64,000 nucleotides of DNA from an uncultured beta proteobacterium (lineage in GTDB: Bacteria > Pseudomonadota > Gammaproteobacteria > Burkholderiales > Burkholderiaceae_C), in assembly GCA_903897925.1 (NCBI GenBank), contig CAIUDG010000100.1, positions 1-64,000 on the forward strand. The letters run 5' to 3'. Below are positions 8,678 through 18,337 of the stretch, in pieces. The number at the start of each line of letters is the position of its first letter. Position 1 is the stretch's first letter. The position numbers and the translations under genes are program-made. Below the pieces are notes generated by a model. It saw only the letters and a list, made by a program, of their open reading frames with translations, searched no databases and was not told the DNA's origin.

Positions 8678-10600
8678 CTAGTGAACCACAGTCAAGAGCG
8701 GTGTTGGCTCGCCTTGCCGCGTAGCATGGCGCCCGCTGGCGTCCGCTCCCATGGCCGGCGGCGGCGACCACTCCGCCATTCTCTGCACCAGCTGGCTGAC
8801 GGTCTGGCACATGTTTTGCGCCGAGGCCATGCCCGGCAACGGTGGCAGCTGGTAGGCATCGGGCCAGGTCCAGGTCCGCGGATAAGCCGCGCCAAAATGC
8901 CAGCTATACCAGACTACGCCGTCCGGCCGGTCCGACATATTCGGCATCCGCCGGGGGTCGGCCACACCACCTACCGCAACTTCGGAAAACATGCCGGGCG
9001 AGCGCACCCAGCCATAGATGTGCAAAACCTCCTCAGGCGCAGTAGCGGTTTCATCCGCCAGGAAACGCACAATGTAGCCCTGGCTGACCGCATCGTTGGC
9101 GCGCAGCCCGCCAACCAGACCGGCCCCCACCGGCCCACCCACCCCCAAGCCCGCGAACAGACCGGCAAAAAACGTCGCGGCAACCGCTGCGTTGCTGTCG
9201 GCGCTGGTTGTTAACTGGAACTGACAGGCCTGAATTTCAATGCAGCTGCGCTGGATGTCGTTAGCGAACACATAGCGGCGCAAATGGGGATTGCCATTCA
9301 CCCACGCACCATGCCTGAAATAGGGCACCAGAGATTCGGGCGTGGCGTGCTCGTAAACGTCCATCGCTCTGCGCGCAGGAACAAAGGGGGCCGTTTGCGA
9401 AGCGCTGGCACCAGACGGGCCGCAGCCAGACGCCGAATAGTTGGTGCCGGAGCCGGAGTCGCTACCGCTGCCTGCCGACGCATCCAGCATCGCAGCCTCA
9501 TACAGAAAGTTCACATTGTCATCCACCGGCGAATTCACGTAGTAGCCGAGAATCGAATCTATCAGGTCGCCCTTGCCCTCTTGCTCCAGTTGGCGCACGA
9601 ATGCGGCGTCTATCGACGGGTCGCCCTGGTTCTGCAGCTCCAGGGCACGCGACACCCTGCGCACAAACGGCTCGACCAGGTCGCGCAACGCGGGGGATAC
9701 GTCAATCGCATACTGCGTGGCTTCAATTTGACGCTCCGCTCGCGCCACTTGCGCAGCACTGCCATACGCACGGACATGGTTAAGGGCCAAATTCAGGGAG
9801 TTCAGCTGACTGACTAGAACCGCACGGTAGTTTTCCACTTTAGGCAACAAGCCATCCATCTCGGCGTGCAAGCGCGCCAGCGCAGTGAGCGGCTCCCACA
9901 GCACACGCACCGCAGGCTCATTCGCCGCAGCGACTGGCGACAGGTCATCGCGTCGCCCCGCCACCAAGCCGGCACCGTCGACCTCTGCGCCTGCGCCACT
10001 ACTGCCACTGCGCGCTTGGCCCAGCGCTGGGTTACCGGGCGCTGCGGCCGCACAACTGGCCCCCGATGGCGGCTCCTGCACCGGCGACAAGTCCGGTCCC
10101 GCCCCACGCGCCATGGCATCAATAAATGCAGTTTGCGACATCAGTCTTCTGTTGGTCGTCAGACCCAGCAATGCCGTTTCACTGGCGGCAAGCTGGTTTT
10201 CCAGTACCAGCAAATCCGCCGCGCGCACTGGCGGCTCCCCTTGCGCCAGACGCTCCGACAACGCATGGCGGCGACCGTCGGCAACGGCTGCCGCCCGCAG
10301 CTGTGCATGGATACTGTCCATCAGGGCTTGCGTACGCACAATGCATCGCTCGGCATACCGCCGATGGGTCTCGCTGCCGCCAGCGTCGTCGCGCAGGCTG
10401 CGCAGGGTTTGCAGCTGGGTCTCCAGCGTCCGCTGTATTCCGGCCAGCCGGCTGCGCAAGCGCTGCAGGCGCGATTCCACCTGCAGCAAGACCAGCTGGG
10501 CATTGCTGGCTGGCGCCGGTCGGGGCACATGGCGCCGGCTGCGCTGTGCCATGGAAAAATCGCTGCTTGCAGTGAATGTTGACTGCTTGGTTTCCATCAT
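8678..10600 (-). CDS. orphan 640-residue protein: coiled-coil N-half, Gly-rich hydrophobic segment, Trp/Tyr-rich tail
   Basis: I do not recognise a family. No signal peptide or lipobox is visible. Residues about 30-150 are helical and heptad-like (LLQVESRLQRLRSRLAGIQRTLETQLQTLRSLRDD), suggesting a coiled coil. A low-complexity Ala/Gly/Pro stretch follows (about 165-225), then a second helical region (about 230-370). A Ser/Gly stretch (about 395-420) leads to a C-terminal domain with a hydrophobic Gly-rich segment (AAVAATFFAGLFAGLGVGGP and beyond, about 492-520). The tail is aromatic (VVWYSWHFGAAYPRTWTWPD). AAGGAG precedes two adjacent ATGs (10600, 10597); the second has the better spacing. 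Codon pattern resembles the neighbours, so it is probably expressed. Confidence 0.7.
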   Translation of the reverse strand: MMETKQSTFTASSDFSMAQRSRRHVPRPAPASNAQLVLLQVESRLQRLRSRLAGIQRTLETQLQTLRSLRDDAGGSETHRRYAERCIVRTQALMDSIHAQLRAAAVADGRRHALSERLAQGEPPVRAADLLVLENQLAASETALLGLTTNRRLMSQTAFIDAMARGAGPDLSPVQEPPSGASCAAAAPGNPALGQARSGSSGAGAEVDGAGLVAGRRDDLSPVAAANEPAVRVLWEPLTALARLHAEMDGLLPKVENYRAVLVSQLNSLNLALNHVRAYGSAAQVARAERQIEATQYAIDVSPALRDLVEPFVRRVSRALELQNQGDPSIDAAFVRQLEQEGKGDLIDSILGYYVNSPVDDNVNFLYEAAMLDASAGSGSDSGSGTNYSASGCGPSGASASQTAPFVPARRAMDVYEHATPESLVPYFRHGAWVNGNPHLRRYVFANDIQRSCIEIQACQFQLTTSADSNAAVAATFFAGLFAGLGVGGPVGAGLVGGLRANDAVSQGYIVRFLADETATAPEEVLHIYGWVRSPGMFSEVAVGGVADPRRMPNMSDRPDGVVWYSWHFGAAYPRTWTWPDAYQLPPLPGMASAQNMCQTVSQLVQRMAEWSPPPAMGADASGRHATRQGEPTPLLTVVH

Positions 10601-10691
10601 GCTCCTTCAAGGTCGTTGCCATAGGGGGAGCCGATTCTGACCAAATTGACTTGTCCGAATCACCCAAGGGAAATGATTCGAAACAACCCGT

Positions 10692-13600
10692 TCAAACCGT
10701 TCGTGCCAGCACCGCCCGCAAGGCGTTCCCGGTATGGGTACCCAGCCGCACCACCTCTTCCGGCGTAGAAGCCGCCACCACGCGGCCGCCACCCGTTCCG
10801 CCTTCGGGGCCCAGATCCAGCACCCAGTCGGCTTCGGCAATCACGTCCAGGTCGTGCTCAATCACCACCACGCTGTGTCCACCGCGCACCAGGCGGTGCA
10901 GCACATGGATCAGTTTTTCCACATCGGCCATGTGCAGGCCTACCGTGGGCTCGTCCAGCACGTACAAGGTATGCGGCGCCTTGTTGCCGCGCTTGCCGAT
11001 GTCGTCGCGCACCTTGCTGAGTTCCGTCACCAGCTTGATGCGCTGGGCTTCGCCGCCGCTGAGCGTTGGCGAAGGTTGGCCCAGGGTCAGATAGCCCAGC
11101 CCCACGTCCTTGAGCAACTGCAGCGGGTGCGCGATGCTGGGCATGGCCTGGAAAAATTCCACCGCTTCATCGACCTCCATTTGCAACACGTCGCCGATGT
11201 TTTTGCCACGCCAGGTCACAGCCTGGGTTTCCGGGTTGAAGCGCGCACCGCGGCAGGTTTCACACAGCACTTTCACATCCGGCAGAAAACTCATGCCGAT
11301 GGTGCGTATGCCCTGGCCTTCGCAGCTTGGGCAACGGCCATCGCCGGTATTGAAACTGAAACGGTTGGCGGCATAACCACGCGCCTTGGCTTCGAGTGTG
11401 TCAGCAAACAGTTTGCGAATGGTGTCCCAGAAACCGATATAGGTGGCCGGGCAGCTGCGCGGCGTCTTGCCGATCGGCGTCTGGTCCACTTCCAGCACGC
11501 GGTCCACGCTTTCGTAGCCGCTGACCTGGCTGCAGCCAGTCCAGGGCAGCACTTCACCGGCAGCCAGCGCGTCGCGGCCGGCTTTGGTGCTGCGCTTTTG
11601 CACCGCCATTTGCACATTTGCCAGCAATACGTCACGCGCCAGTGTCGACTTGCCGGAGCCGGACACGCCAGTCACCGCCACCAGGCGCCGCAGCGGCACC
11701 TGCGCCGTCACGTCAAGCAGGTTGTGCAGGCGTGCGCCGTGCACCGTCAGCCAGTCGATCGGCGCCTCCGCTTCCGCTTGCTCCGCCATGGCCCGGCGTG
11801 GCCCCAGCGGGTGGCGCATCGCGTGCAGCAGGTAGCGCCCGGTTTGCGAGTCGGGCGCAGACTGGATCTCTGCCACCGTCCCTTGCGCCACCAGCATGCC
11901 GCCGCGTTTGCCGGCACTCGGACCGATGTCAATGATGTGGTCGGCGTGGCGGATGGTGTCTTCGTCGTGCTCCACCACCACCAAGGTGTTGCCCTTGTCA
12001 CTGAGGGTCTGCAGGGCGCCGAGCAAAATCCGGTTGTCGCGCGCATGCAGACCGATGGTCGGCTCGTCCAGCACATAGCAGACGCCCTGCAGATTGCTGC
12101 CGAGTTGCGCCGCCAGCCGGATCCGCTGCGCTTCGCCGCCGCTGAGCGTGGGCGCACCCCGGTCCAATGTCAGATAGCCCAGGCCAACGTCTTCCAGAAA
12201 CGCCAGCCGGCTGCGGATTTCCGGAATCAGGTCGCGTGCGATATCGTCTTCGCGCTGCGTCAGTGCGCCACGCTGCTGCAGTGTTTCAACCCAGGCGCGC
12301 ACGTCGCTGACGCTGAGGCGGGCGATGTCAGTAATGCTGACATCGGCGAACTTCACCGCGCGCGCGCTGGCATTCAGGCGTGTGCCGTGGCAGCTGCTGC
12401 AGGCGGTGTCCTGCAGGTCTTCCACGTCGGCTTCGGCAAAGGTTTGTTCGCGGCCCTGGCGGTCATCGTCGCGCACCGAATCGTCAAAGACTTTGCGCTG
12501 TTCCTTGGTGAGCGCCAGTCCGGTGCCGACGCAATCCGGGCACCAGCCGTGCTTGCTGTTGTAACTGAACAGGCGCGGGTCGAGTTCGGCATACGAGCGC
12601 GCACAAACCGGGCAAGCCCGCTTGGTGGAGAACACCTGCAGCTGGCCGATGGCGGCGGTGCTGCGGCCGGCCAGCATGGCTTCGCGCAGGCCGTCGAGGC
12701 CACTCAAGACCTGCACCACGCCTTTGCCCAGGGTCAGGGCCTGGGCCAGTCCGGCGCGCAAGGCGGCTTCATTCGCCGGCAGCACATCCAGGCTGAGCAC
12801 CGGCAGCTCAATATTGTGTTCCTTGAAGCGGTCGATGCGCGGGAAGCTGGTGGTCGGCAGGAAATTGCCATCCACCCGCAAATGCGTGTAACCCCGTGGC
12901 CGGGCCCAGTCGGCCAGTTCGGTGTATACGCCTTTGCGTGCGCTGACCAGCGGCGCCAGCAGACCAATGTGCTGCCCCCGGTAGGTCTTGAGCAGTTGCG
13001 CGGCGATGCTGTCCGCCGATTGCGGCTGCACTGCCGCGCCATCGACAAAGCAATGCTGGGTACCGAGTTTGACGTACAGCAGCCGCAGAAAATGCCACAG
13101 CTCGGTGGTGGTGCCGACGGTCGACTTGCGCCCACCCCGGCTCAGGCGCTGCTCAATCGCCACCGTCGGCGGAATGCCGTACACCGCGTCCACTTCCGGG
13201 CGGCCCGCCGGTTGCACAATCGACCGTGCATAGGCATTGAGCGACTCCAGATAGCGGCGCTGGCCTTCATTGAACAAAATGTCAAACGCCAGCGTCGATT
13301 TGCCAGAACCGGAAACCCCGGTGACAACACTGAACTTGCCGCGCGGAATATCGACACTCAGCGACTTCAGATTGTGTTCCTTGGCATTGACGATGCGAAT
13401 CGCATCGCTCACCTGCAGCGCGTCGGCGGCGCGTGCCTGCACAGCGCGCTGGGCGGCGGCGGCGTAGCGTTCGGTGGCCGCACTGTCGTTCACTTCATGC
13501 ACCACTCCGAGGGCGGCGGCGTATTCGCGCAAGGCCTGCGCAGTGTGCGAGCTGGGATGCTGCAACAAATCTTCGGGCGTGCCATAGGCCACCACTTCTC

Positions 13601-16469
13601 CACCGGCCTCGCCGCCTTCCGGGCCGAGGTCTATCAGCCAGTCGCAGGCGCGGATCACATCCAGGTTGTGTTCGATCACCAGCAGCGAATGGCCGGCATC
13701 CATCAGTTTGCGCAAGGCGCGCATCAGCTTGGCAATGTCATCGAAGTGCAAGCCGGTAGTCGGCTCGTCGAGCATGAACAGCGAGCCGCGCCGGGCCATG
13801 GTCTGCCGGCTGGCACTGGCATTTTTGGCGGCCTCGGCCAGAAAGCCGGCCAGCTTGAGCCGCTGCGCTTCGCCGCCGGACAGGGTCGGCACCGGCTGGC
13901 CCAGCTTCACATATTCCAGACCGACATCGATGATCGGCTGCAGCGCGCGGATCACATCGCGGTCGTCCCGAAACAGCGCGGCAGCTTCACTCACGGTCAG
14001 GTCCAGCACGTCGGCCACATTGACCTGGCGACGCGCCGCTGCCGGGCCGCGCTCGATGGTCACTTCCAGAATTTCCGGGCGGTAGCGCGATCCGTCGCAG
14101 TCCGGGCAGCGCAAATACACGTCGCTCAGAAACTGCATTTCAATGTGCTCGAAGCCGGAGCCACCACAGGTCGGGCAACGGCCATCGCCACTGTTGAAAC
14201 TGAACTTGGAGGCGGTGTAGCTGCGCTCGCGCGACAAGGGCGCATTGGCAAAAATTTCGCGCAAAGCATCCCAGGCGCCCACATAGCTCACCGGGTTGGA
14301 ACGTGCCGTCTTGCCGATCGGCGACTGATCGACAAACACCACCTCGCCAATCTGGTGCGCCCCCAGCAGGCGCGCATGCGCGCCCGGCGTTTCCGTGGCT
14401 TTACCGAAGTGGCGCAGCAGCGCCGGCGCCAGCACATCCTGCACCAGGGTCGATTTGCCGGAGCCGCTGACGCCGGTAATGCAGACCAGGCGCTGCAGCG
14501 GAATTTCCACCGATATATTTTTCAGGTTGTGCTCGGTGACGCCTTCCAGAATCAGGCGCGGCGTGTTGTCCGCCACCATTCGCTTGAAGCCCATGCCCAC
14601 CTGCTTGCGCCCGCCCAGGTAAGCACCGGTCAGGGTGTCGGCACCGCGCAGTCCTTCGGTGGAGCCGTCGTAGACAATCTGCCCGCCGCGTTCACCCGGT
14701 CCCGGGCCCATGTCAATCATGCGGTCGGCTGCCAGCATCACGGCCGGATCGTGTTCCACCACCACCAGGGTGTTGCCGGCATCGCGCAGGCGCTGCATGG
14801 CAACAATGATGCGGTGCATGTCACGAGGATGCAGGCCGATGCTCGGCTCGTCCAGCACAAACAGGGTGTTCACCAGCGAAGTGCCGAGTGCCGTGGTCAG
14901 GTTGATGCGCTGCACTTCACCGCCACTCAGGGTGCGGCTCTGGCGGTCCAGCGTGAGATAACCGATGCCGACTTCGCACAAATATTTCAGCCGCGTGCGA
15001 ACTTCGTCGAACAGCAGCTTGAGCGTCTTTTGTTCGACCTCGGCCAGACCGTCTTCCAGGTCCATCTGCAGCGAATCAAAAAACTGGCGCAACCGGTCCA
15101 GCGGCATAAGCATCAGGTCGTGCAAACACAGGCCGGGCAAGGCTTCCAGTTGCGCGCGCGACCAGGACACGCCTTGGGGCATGAAGCGCTTTTCCGGCGC
15201 CAGCACGGCATCGGCCTGGGCTTTGCTGCCGATGCGCCAGAGCAGGCTTTCCGTCTTCAGGCGCGCCCCGGCACATGTGCCGCACGGGGTATAGCTGCGG
15301 TACTTCGACAGCAGCACCCGGATGTGCATCTTGTAGGCCTTGGTCTCCAGGTACTCAAAAAAGCGATCAACACCAAACCAGTGCTGGTTCCACTTGCCGT
15401 TCCATTGCGGTGAGCCCTTGAGCACCCAGTGTTGCTGTTCCGGTGTCAGTTTGTACCAGGCCGTGTCGCGCGGAATTCCCGCCGCTTCGGCATGGCGCAT
15501 CAGGTCGTCCTGGCACTCCATCCAGGCCGGCGTCTGCATCGGCTTGATGGCACCGGCGCGCAGCGTCAGCTTGTCATTCGGAATCACCAGGCCGTAATCG
15601 ACACCGACCACGCGACCAAAGCCGCGGCAGGTCTCGCAGGCACCCACCGCCGAATTGAAGGAAAACATCGAGGCAATCGGGTCGGCATAGCGCAGATCGC
15701 TTTGCGGGCAGTGCAGCCCGGTGGAGAAGCGCCAGAGTTCCGCTGCCTGCGCGTCGTCCTGCGCCAGCACGTACACATTCAGACGGCCACTGCCGCGCTT
15801 GAGCGCCAGTTCAATCGCCTCCAGCACGCGCACTTTCTCGGCGCCGTCGATGCGGAAGCGATCCGCCACCACGTCGAGCAGCTTGCGCGGACCGGCGATG
15901 GTGGAAATTTCGCGCTCTGCCTGCACCCGCGTAAAGCCGCTGGCACTGAGCCACTGCGCCAGTTCGTCGGCCGAGGTATTGGCCGGCAGTTCCACCGGAA
16001 AGGTCAGCACCAGGCGCGGATTGTCAGCCTGCGCGGCACGGCGCTGCAATTCGGCATAAATCGATTCCGGCGTATCGTGTTGCACCGCCTGTGCGCTGAC
16101 TTTGTCAAACAGATGGCCGGCCCGTGAATACAGCAGTTTCAGGTGGTCATTGAGTTCGGTCATGGTGCCCACCGTGGAACGACTGGAGCGCACCGGGTTG
16201 GTCTGGTCAATGGCAATCGCCGGCGGCACGCCGTCCACCTTGTCCACGGCGGGCTTGTCCATGCGGTCCAGAAACTGCCGCGCATAGGCCGAGAAGGTTT
16301 CCACATAGCGGCGCTGACCCTCGGCATAGAGGGTGTCGAACACCAGACTTGACTTGCCGGAGCCACTGGGGCCGGTCACCACCGTCAATTCGCCGGTGCG
16401 GATGTCCAGGTCAAGGTGTTTGAGGTTGTGCTGGCGCGCCCCGCGAATGCGGATGAAACCCTGTGACAT
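10692..16469 (-). CDS. uvrA: double-length (tandem-duplicated) excinuclease ABC subunit A
   Basis: This protein has 1925 residues, twice the normal UvrA (about 940). Four ATP-binding cassettes are visible: Walker A at 33-40, 666-673, 1051-1058 and 1601-1608; LSGGE signatures at 514-518, 863-867, 1442-1446 and 1803-1807, each followed by a DEP Walker B. Zinc-binding CxxC pairs occur in both halves (278/281 with 396/399; 765/768 with 788/791; 1310/1313 with 1357/1360; 1713/1716 with 1736/1739), plus CPVC at 1286-1289. The first half (1 to about 985) and second half (about 1022-1925) are each complete UvrA-like units joined by an Ala-rich linker. UvrA recognises bulky DNA lesions and loads UvrB. 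Double-length UvrAs are, to my knowledge, annotated in other Burkholderiales. No LexA box is seen upstream. Confidence 0.95.
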   Translation of the reverse strand: MSQGFIRIRGARQHNLKHLDLDIRTGELTVVTGPSGSGKSSLVFDTLYAEGQRRYVETFSAYARQFLDRMDKPAVDKVDGVPPAIAIDQTNPVRSSRSTVGTMTELNDHLKLLYSRAGHLFDKVSAQAVQHDTPESIYAELQRRAAQADNPRLVLTFPVELPANTSADELAQWLSASGFTRVQAEREISTIAGPRKLLDVVADRFRIDGAEKVRVLEAIELALKRGSGRLNVYVLAQDDAQAAELWRFSTGLHCPQSDLRYADPIASMFSFNSAVGACETCRGFGRVVGVDYGLVIPNDKLTLRAGAIKPMQTPAWMECQDDLMRHAEAAGIPRDTAWYKLTPEQQHWVLKGSPQWNGKWNQHWFGVDRFFEYLETKAYKMHIRVLLSKYRSYTPCGTCAGARLKTESLLWRIGSKAQADAVLAPEKRFMPQGVSWSRAQLEALPGLCLHDLMLMPLDRLRQFFDSLQMDLEDGLAEVEQKTLKLLFDEVRTRLKYLCEVGIGYLTLDRQSRTLSGGEVQRINLTTALGTSLVNTLFVLDEPSIGLHPRDMHRIIVAMQRLRDAGNTLVVVEHDPAVMLAADRMIDMGPGPGERGGQIVYDGSTEGLRGADTLTGAYLGGRKQVGMGFKRMVADNTPRLILEGVTEHNLKNISVEIPLQRLVCITGVSGSGKSTLVQDVLAPALLRHFGKATETPGAHARLLGAHQIGEVVFVDQSPIGKTARSNPVSYVGAWDALREIFANAPLSRERSYTASKFSFNSGDGRCPTCGGSGFEHIEMQFLSDVYLRCPDCDGSRYRPEILEVTIERGPAAARRQVNVADVLDLTVSEAAALFRDDRDVIRALQPIIDVGLEYVKLGQPVPTLSGGEAQRLKLAGFLAEAAKNASASRQTMARRGSLFMLDEPTTGLHFDDIAKLMRALRKLMDAGHSLLVIEHNLDVIRACDWLIDLGPEGGEAGGEVVAYGTPEDLLQHPSSHTAQALREYAAALGVVHEVNDSAATERYAAAAQRAVQARAADALQVSDAIRIVNAKEHNLKSLSVDIPRGKFSVVTGVSGSGKSTLAFDILFNEGQRRYLESLNAYARSIVQPAGRPEVDAVYGIPPTVAIEQRLSRGGRKSTVGTTTELWHFLRLLYVKLGTQHCFVDGAAVQPQSADSIAAQLLKTYRGQHIGLLAPLVSARKGVYTELADWARPRGYTHLRVDGNFLPTTSFPRIDRFKEHNIELPVLSLDVLPANEAALRAGLAQALTLGKGVVQVLSGLDGLREAMLAGRSTAAIGQLQVFSTKRACPVCARSYAELDPRLFSYNSKHGWCPDCVGTGLALTKEQRKVFDDSVRDDDRQGREQTFAEADVEDLQDTACSSCHGTRLNASARAVKFADVSITDIARLSVSDVRAWVETLQQRGALTQREDDIARDLIPEIRSRLAFLEDVGLGYLTLDRGAPTLSGGEAQRIRLAAQLGSNLQGVCYVLDEPTIGLHARDNRILLGALQTLSDKGNTLVVVEHDEDTIRHADHIIDIGPSAGKRGGMLVAQGTVAEIQSAPDSQTGRYLLHAMRHPLGPRRAMAEQAEAEAPIDWLTVHGARLHNLLDVTAQVPLRRLVAVTGVSGSGKSTLARDVLLANVQMAVQKRSTKAGRDALAAGEVLPWTGCSQVSGYESVDRVLEVDQTPIGKTPRSCPATYIGFWDTIRKLFADTLEAKARGYAANRFSFNTGDGRCPSCEGQGIRTIGMSFLPDVKVLCETCRGARFNPETQAVTWRGKNIGDVLQMEVDEAVEFFQAMPSIAHPLQLLKDVGLGYLTLGQPSPTLSGGEAQRIKLVTELSKVRDDIGKRGNKAPHTLYVLDEPTVGLHMADVEKLIHVLHRLVRGGHSVVVIEHDLDVIAEADWVLDLGPEGGTGGGRVVAASTPEEVVRLGTHTGNALRAVLARTV

Positions 16470-16681
16470 AGTGATTGCTCTAGTTCGAAGTGGAGAGACA
16501 TTCTAGAAGCAAGCCAGTACCCCTGCGGGGGGCCGCCACTGTAGTTGGCGCGCGCCAGGGACAATCAGCCGCGTGGCACCGCTTCTATCCGCTTCTAGCC
16601 GCTGCAGCCGCACGCGCCCACTGCCGCCGGCCCGGTTGCGGCCTGCTGCCGGCCCATGCCGAAACGGTCGCGGCACCCGTT
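16470..16681. other. 212-nt gap upstream of uvrA
   Basis: The gap lies between the MHS transporter stop and the uvrA start, both on the minus strand. I see only a small CCCC-TGC-GGGG hairpin near 16520 and no CTGT-N8-ACAG SOS box or convincing promoter. The frame open on the plus strand here has no protein-like character. Confidence 0.5.
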
Positions 16682-18337
16682 TTAGTCGTTGGCATAGATG
16701 TCCACATTTTTGCTTTCTTTGATGAACAGCATGCCGACCACAAAGGTCAGGCCCGCCACCAGCACCGGGTAGAGCAGCCCCTTGTACATATTGCCGGTCT
16801 GCGCCACGATGGCGAAGGTCATGGTCGGCAGCAAGCCACCGAACCAGCCATTGCCGATGTGGTAGGGCAGGCTCATCGAGGTATAGCGGATGCGGGTTGG
16901 GAACATTTCCACCAGCATGGCGGCGATCGGCCCGTACACCATGGTCACCAGCAGCACCAGATAACTCAGCAACAGAACCACGCGCAGCTGGTCGTAGTGG
17001 GCCATATCGGCCTTCAATGGATAGTTCGCAGCCTTGAGCGCGTCGGCCAGGGATTGCCGGAACGCCTCGCCATCGGCGCGGGCTTGCTCGCGTGATATTC
17101 CGCGCGACGTATAGCCCTTGATCACCGTGCTGCCCACGGTAATGCTGGCCACGCTGCCCGCTGGCGCGTCCTGGTTGTCATAGCTCACCGAGGCACTGGC
17201 CAGTGCCTGCTTGGCGATATCGCAAGAGCTGGTGTACTTGGCGGTGCCGGTCGGATTGAACTGGAAGGTGCATTCCGCCGGATTTGCCGTGACGCTGATC
17301 CGGTTGCTGGTCTGGGCCAGGTCCAGCGCGGGGTTGGCGGCCCGGGTCAGCGCGTGAAACACCGGGAAATAAGTCAGCACGGCCAGCAGGCAGCCGGCCA
17401 TCACAATCGGTTTGCGACCGATCCGGTCTGACAAAGTGCCAAACAGCAAGAAGAATGGCGTGCCGATCAGCAGGGCCAACGCCACCGAAATATTCGCCGC
17501 CACCGGCTCGACCTTGAGCGCCTGGGTCAGAAAAAACAGTGCATAAAACTGACCGCAATACCAGACCACGGCCTGGCCAGCGGTCAGACCGAACAGCGCC
17601 AGAATCACCACCTTCAGATTCTTCCAGCGGCCAAAAGACTCGGACACCGGCGCCTTGGACGTGCGGCCATGGGCCTTCATCCGGGTAAACGCCGGAGATT
17701 CGTTCATGCTCAGCCGGATATACACCGACACCGCCAGCAGCAGCACCGAGACAATGAAAGGCACGCGCCAACCCCAGTCTTCGAACTCCACTTCGCCGGT
17801 CAGTTTGCGGGTCAGCAAAATCACCACCAGGCTGAGCAACAGTCCCAGGGTGGCGGTGGTCTGGATCCACGCGGTGTAGGCGCCACGCTTGCCGTTCGGG
17901 GCGTGTTCGGCCACATAGGTCGCCGCGCCGCCGTATTCTCCCCCTAGCGCCAGCCCCTGCAACATGCGCAGGGCAATCAGGATCACCGGTGCGGCGACGC
18001 CAATGGTGGAGTAGTTGGGCAGGATACCGACAATAAAGGTCGACAGGCCCATGATCAGAATCGTCACCAGGAAGGTGTATTTGCGGCCAATCATGTCGCC
18101 CAGGCGACCAAACACCAGTGCACCAAACGGCCGCACGATAAAGCCGGCGGCAAACGCCAGCAGGGCAAATATGAAGGCCGAACCATCATCCAGCCCGGTG
18201 AAAAACTGTTTCGCAATAATGGCCGCCAGCGCGCCGTACAGATAGAAGTCGTACCACTCGAATACGGTTCCCACCGACGCCGCGAAGATCACCTTTTTTT
18301 CGGCCGAACTCATCGGCCGTGCGGCTTGGCTTGCCAT
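16682..18337 (-). CDS. MHS-family (ProP/ShiA-like) proton-coupled transporter with periplasmic insert
   Basis: The start is set at ATG 18337 (MASQAARPMSSAEKKVIFAA), giving 551 residues; an upstream in-frame start lacks family similarity. The metabolite:H+ symporter signatures are clear: GTVFEWYDFYLYGALA, RPFGALVFGRLGDMIGRKYTF, ALGGEYGGAATYVAEHAP and SDRIGRKP. It should take up a small carboxylate, betaine or similar compound across the inner membrane with protons. Between about residues 335 and 451 is an extra hydrophilic segment with two cysteines (about 356 and 372), long for an MFS loop and probably periplasmic. It diverges from yjcH-actP across a shared 382-nt regulatory region, suggesting a related organic-acid diet. 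Confidence 0.88.
   Translation of the reverse strand: MASQAARPMSSAEKKVIFAASVGTVFEWYDFYLYGALAAIIAKQFFTGLDDGSAFIFALLAFAAGFIVRPFGALVFGRLGDMIGRKYTFLVTILIMGLSTFIVGILPNYSTIGVAAPVILIALRMLQGLALGGEYGGAATYVAEHAPNGKRGAYTAWIQTTATLGLLLSLVVILLTRKLTGEVEFEDWGWRVPFIVSVLLLAVSVYIRLSMNESPAFTRMKAHGRTSKAPVSESFGRWKNLKVVILALFGLTAGQAVVWYCGQFYALFFLTQALKVEPVAANISVALALLIGTPFFLLFGTLSDRIGRKPIVMAGCLLAVLTYFPVFHALTRAANPALDLAQTSNRISVTANPAECTFQFNPTGTAKYTSSCDIAKQALASASVSYDNQDAPAGSVASITVGSTVIKGYTSRGISREQARADGEAFRQSLADALKAANYPLKADMAHYDQLRVVLLLSYLVLLVTMVYGPIAAMLVEMFPTRIRYTSMSLPYHIGNGWFGGLLPTMTFAIVAQTGNMYKGLLYPVLVAGLTFVVGMLFIKESKNVDIYAND

Noticed and set aside
10734..15413. very long open frame (about 1559 codons) antisense to uvrA
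   Set aside because: GC-rich coding DNA leaves the antisense frame open; the translation is His/Gln/Ala-rich with no domain features, and uvrA is unmistakable.
16470..16681. LexA/SOS box upstream of uvrA
   Set aside because: CTGT occurs but no ACAG follows at the 8-bp spacing.
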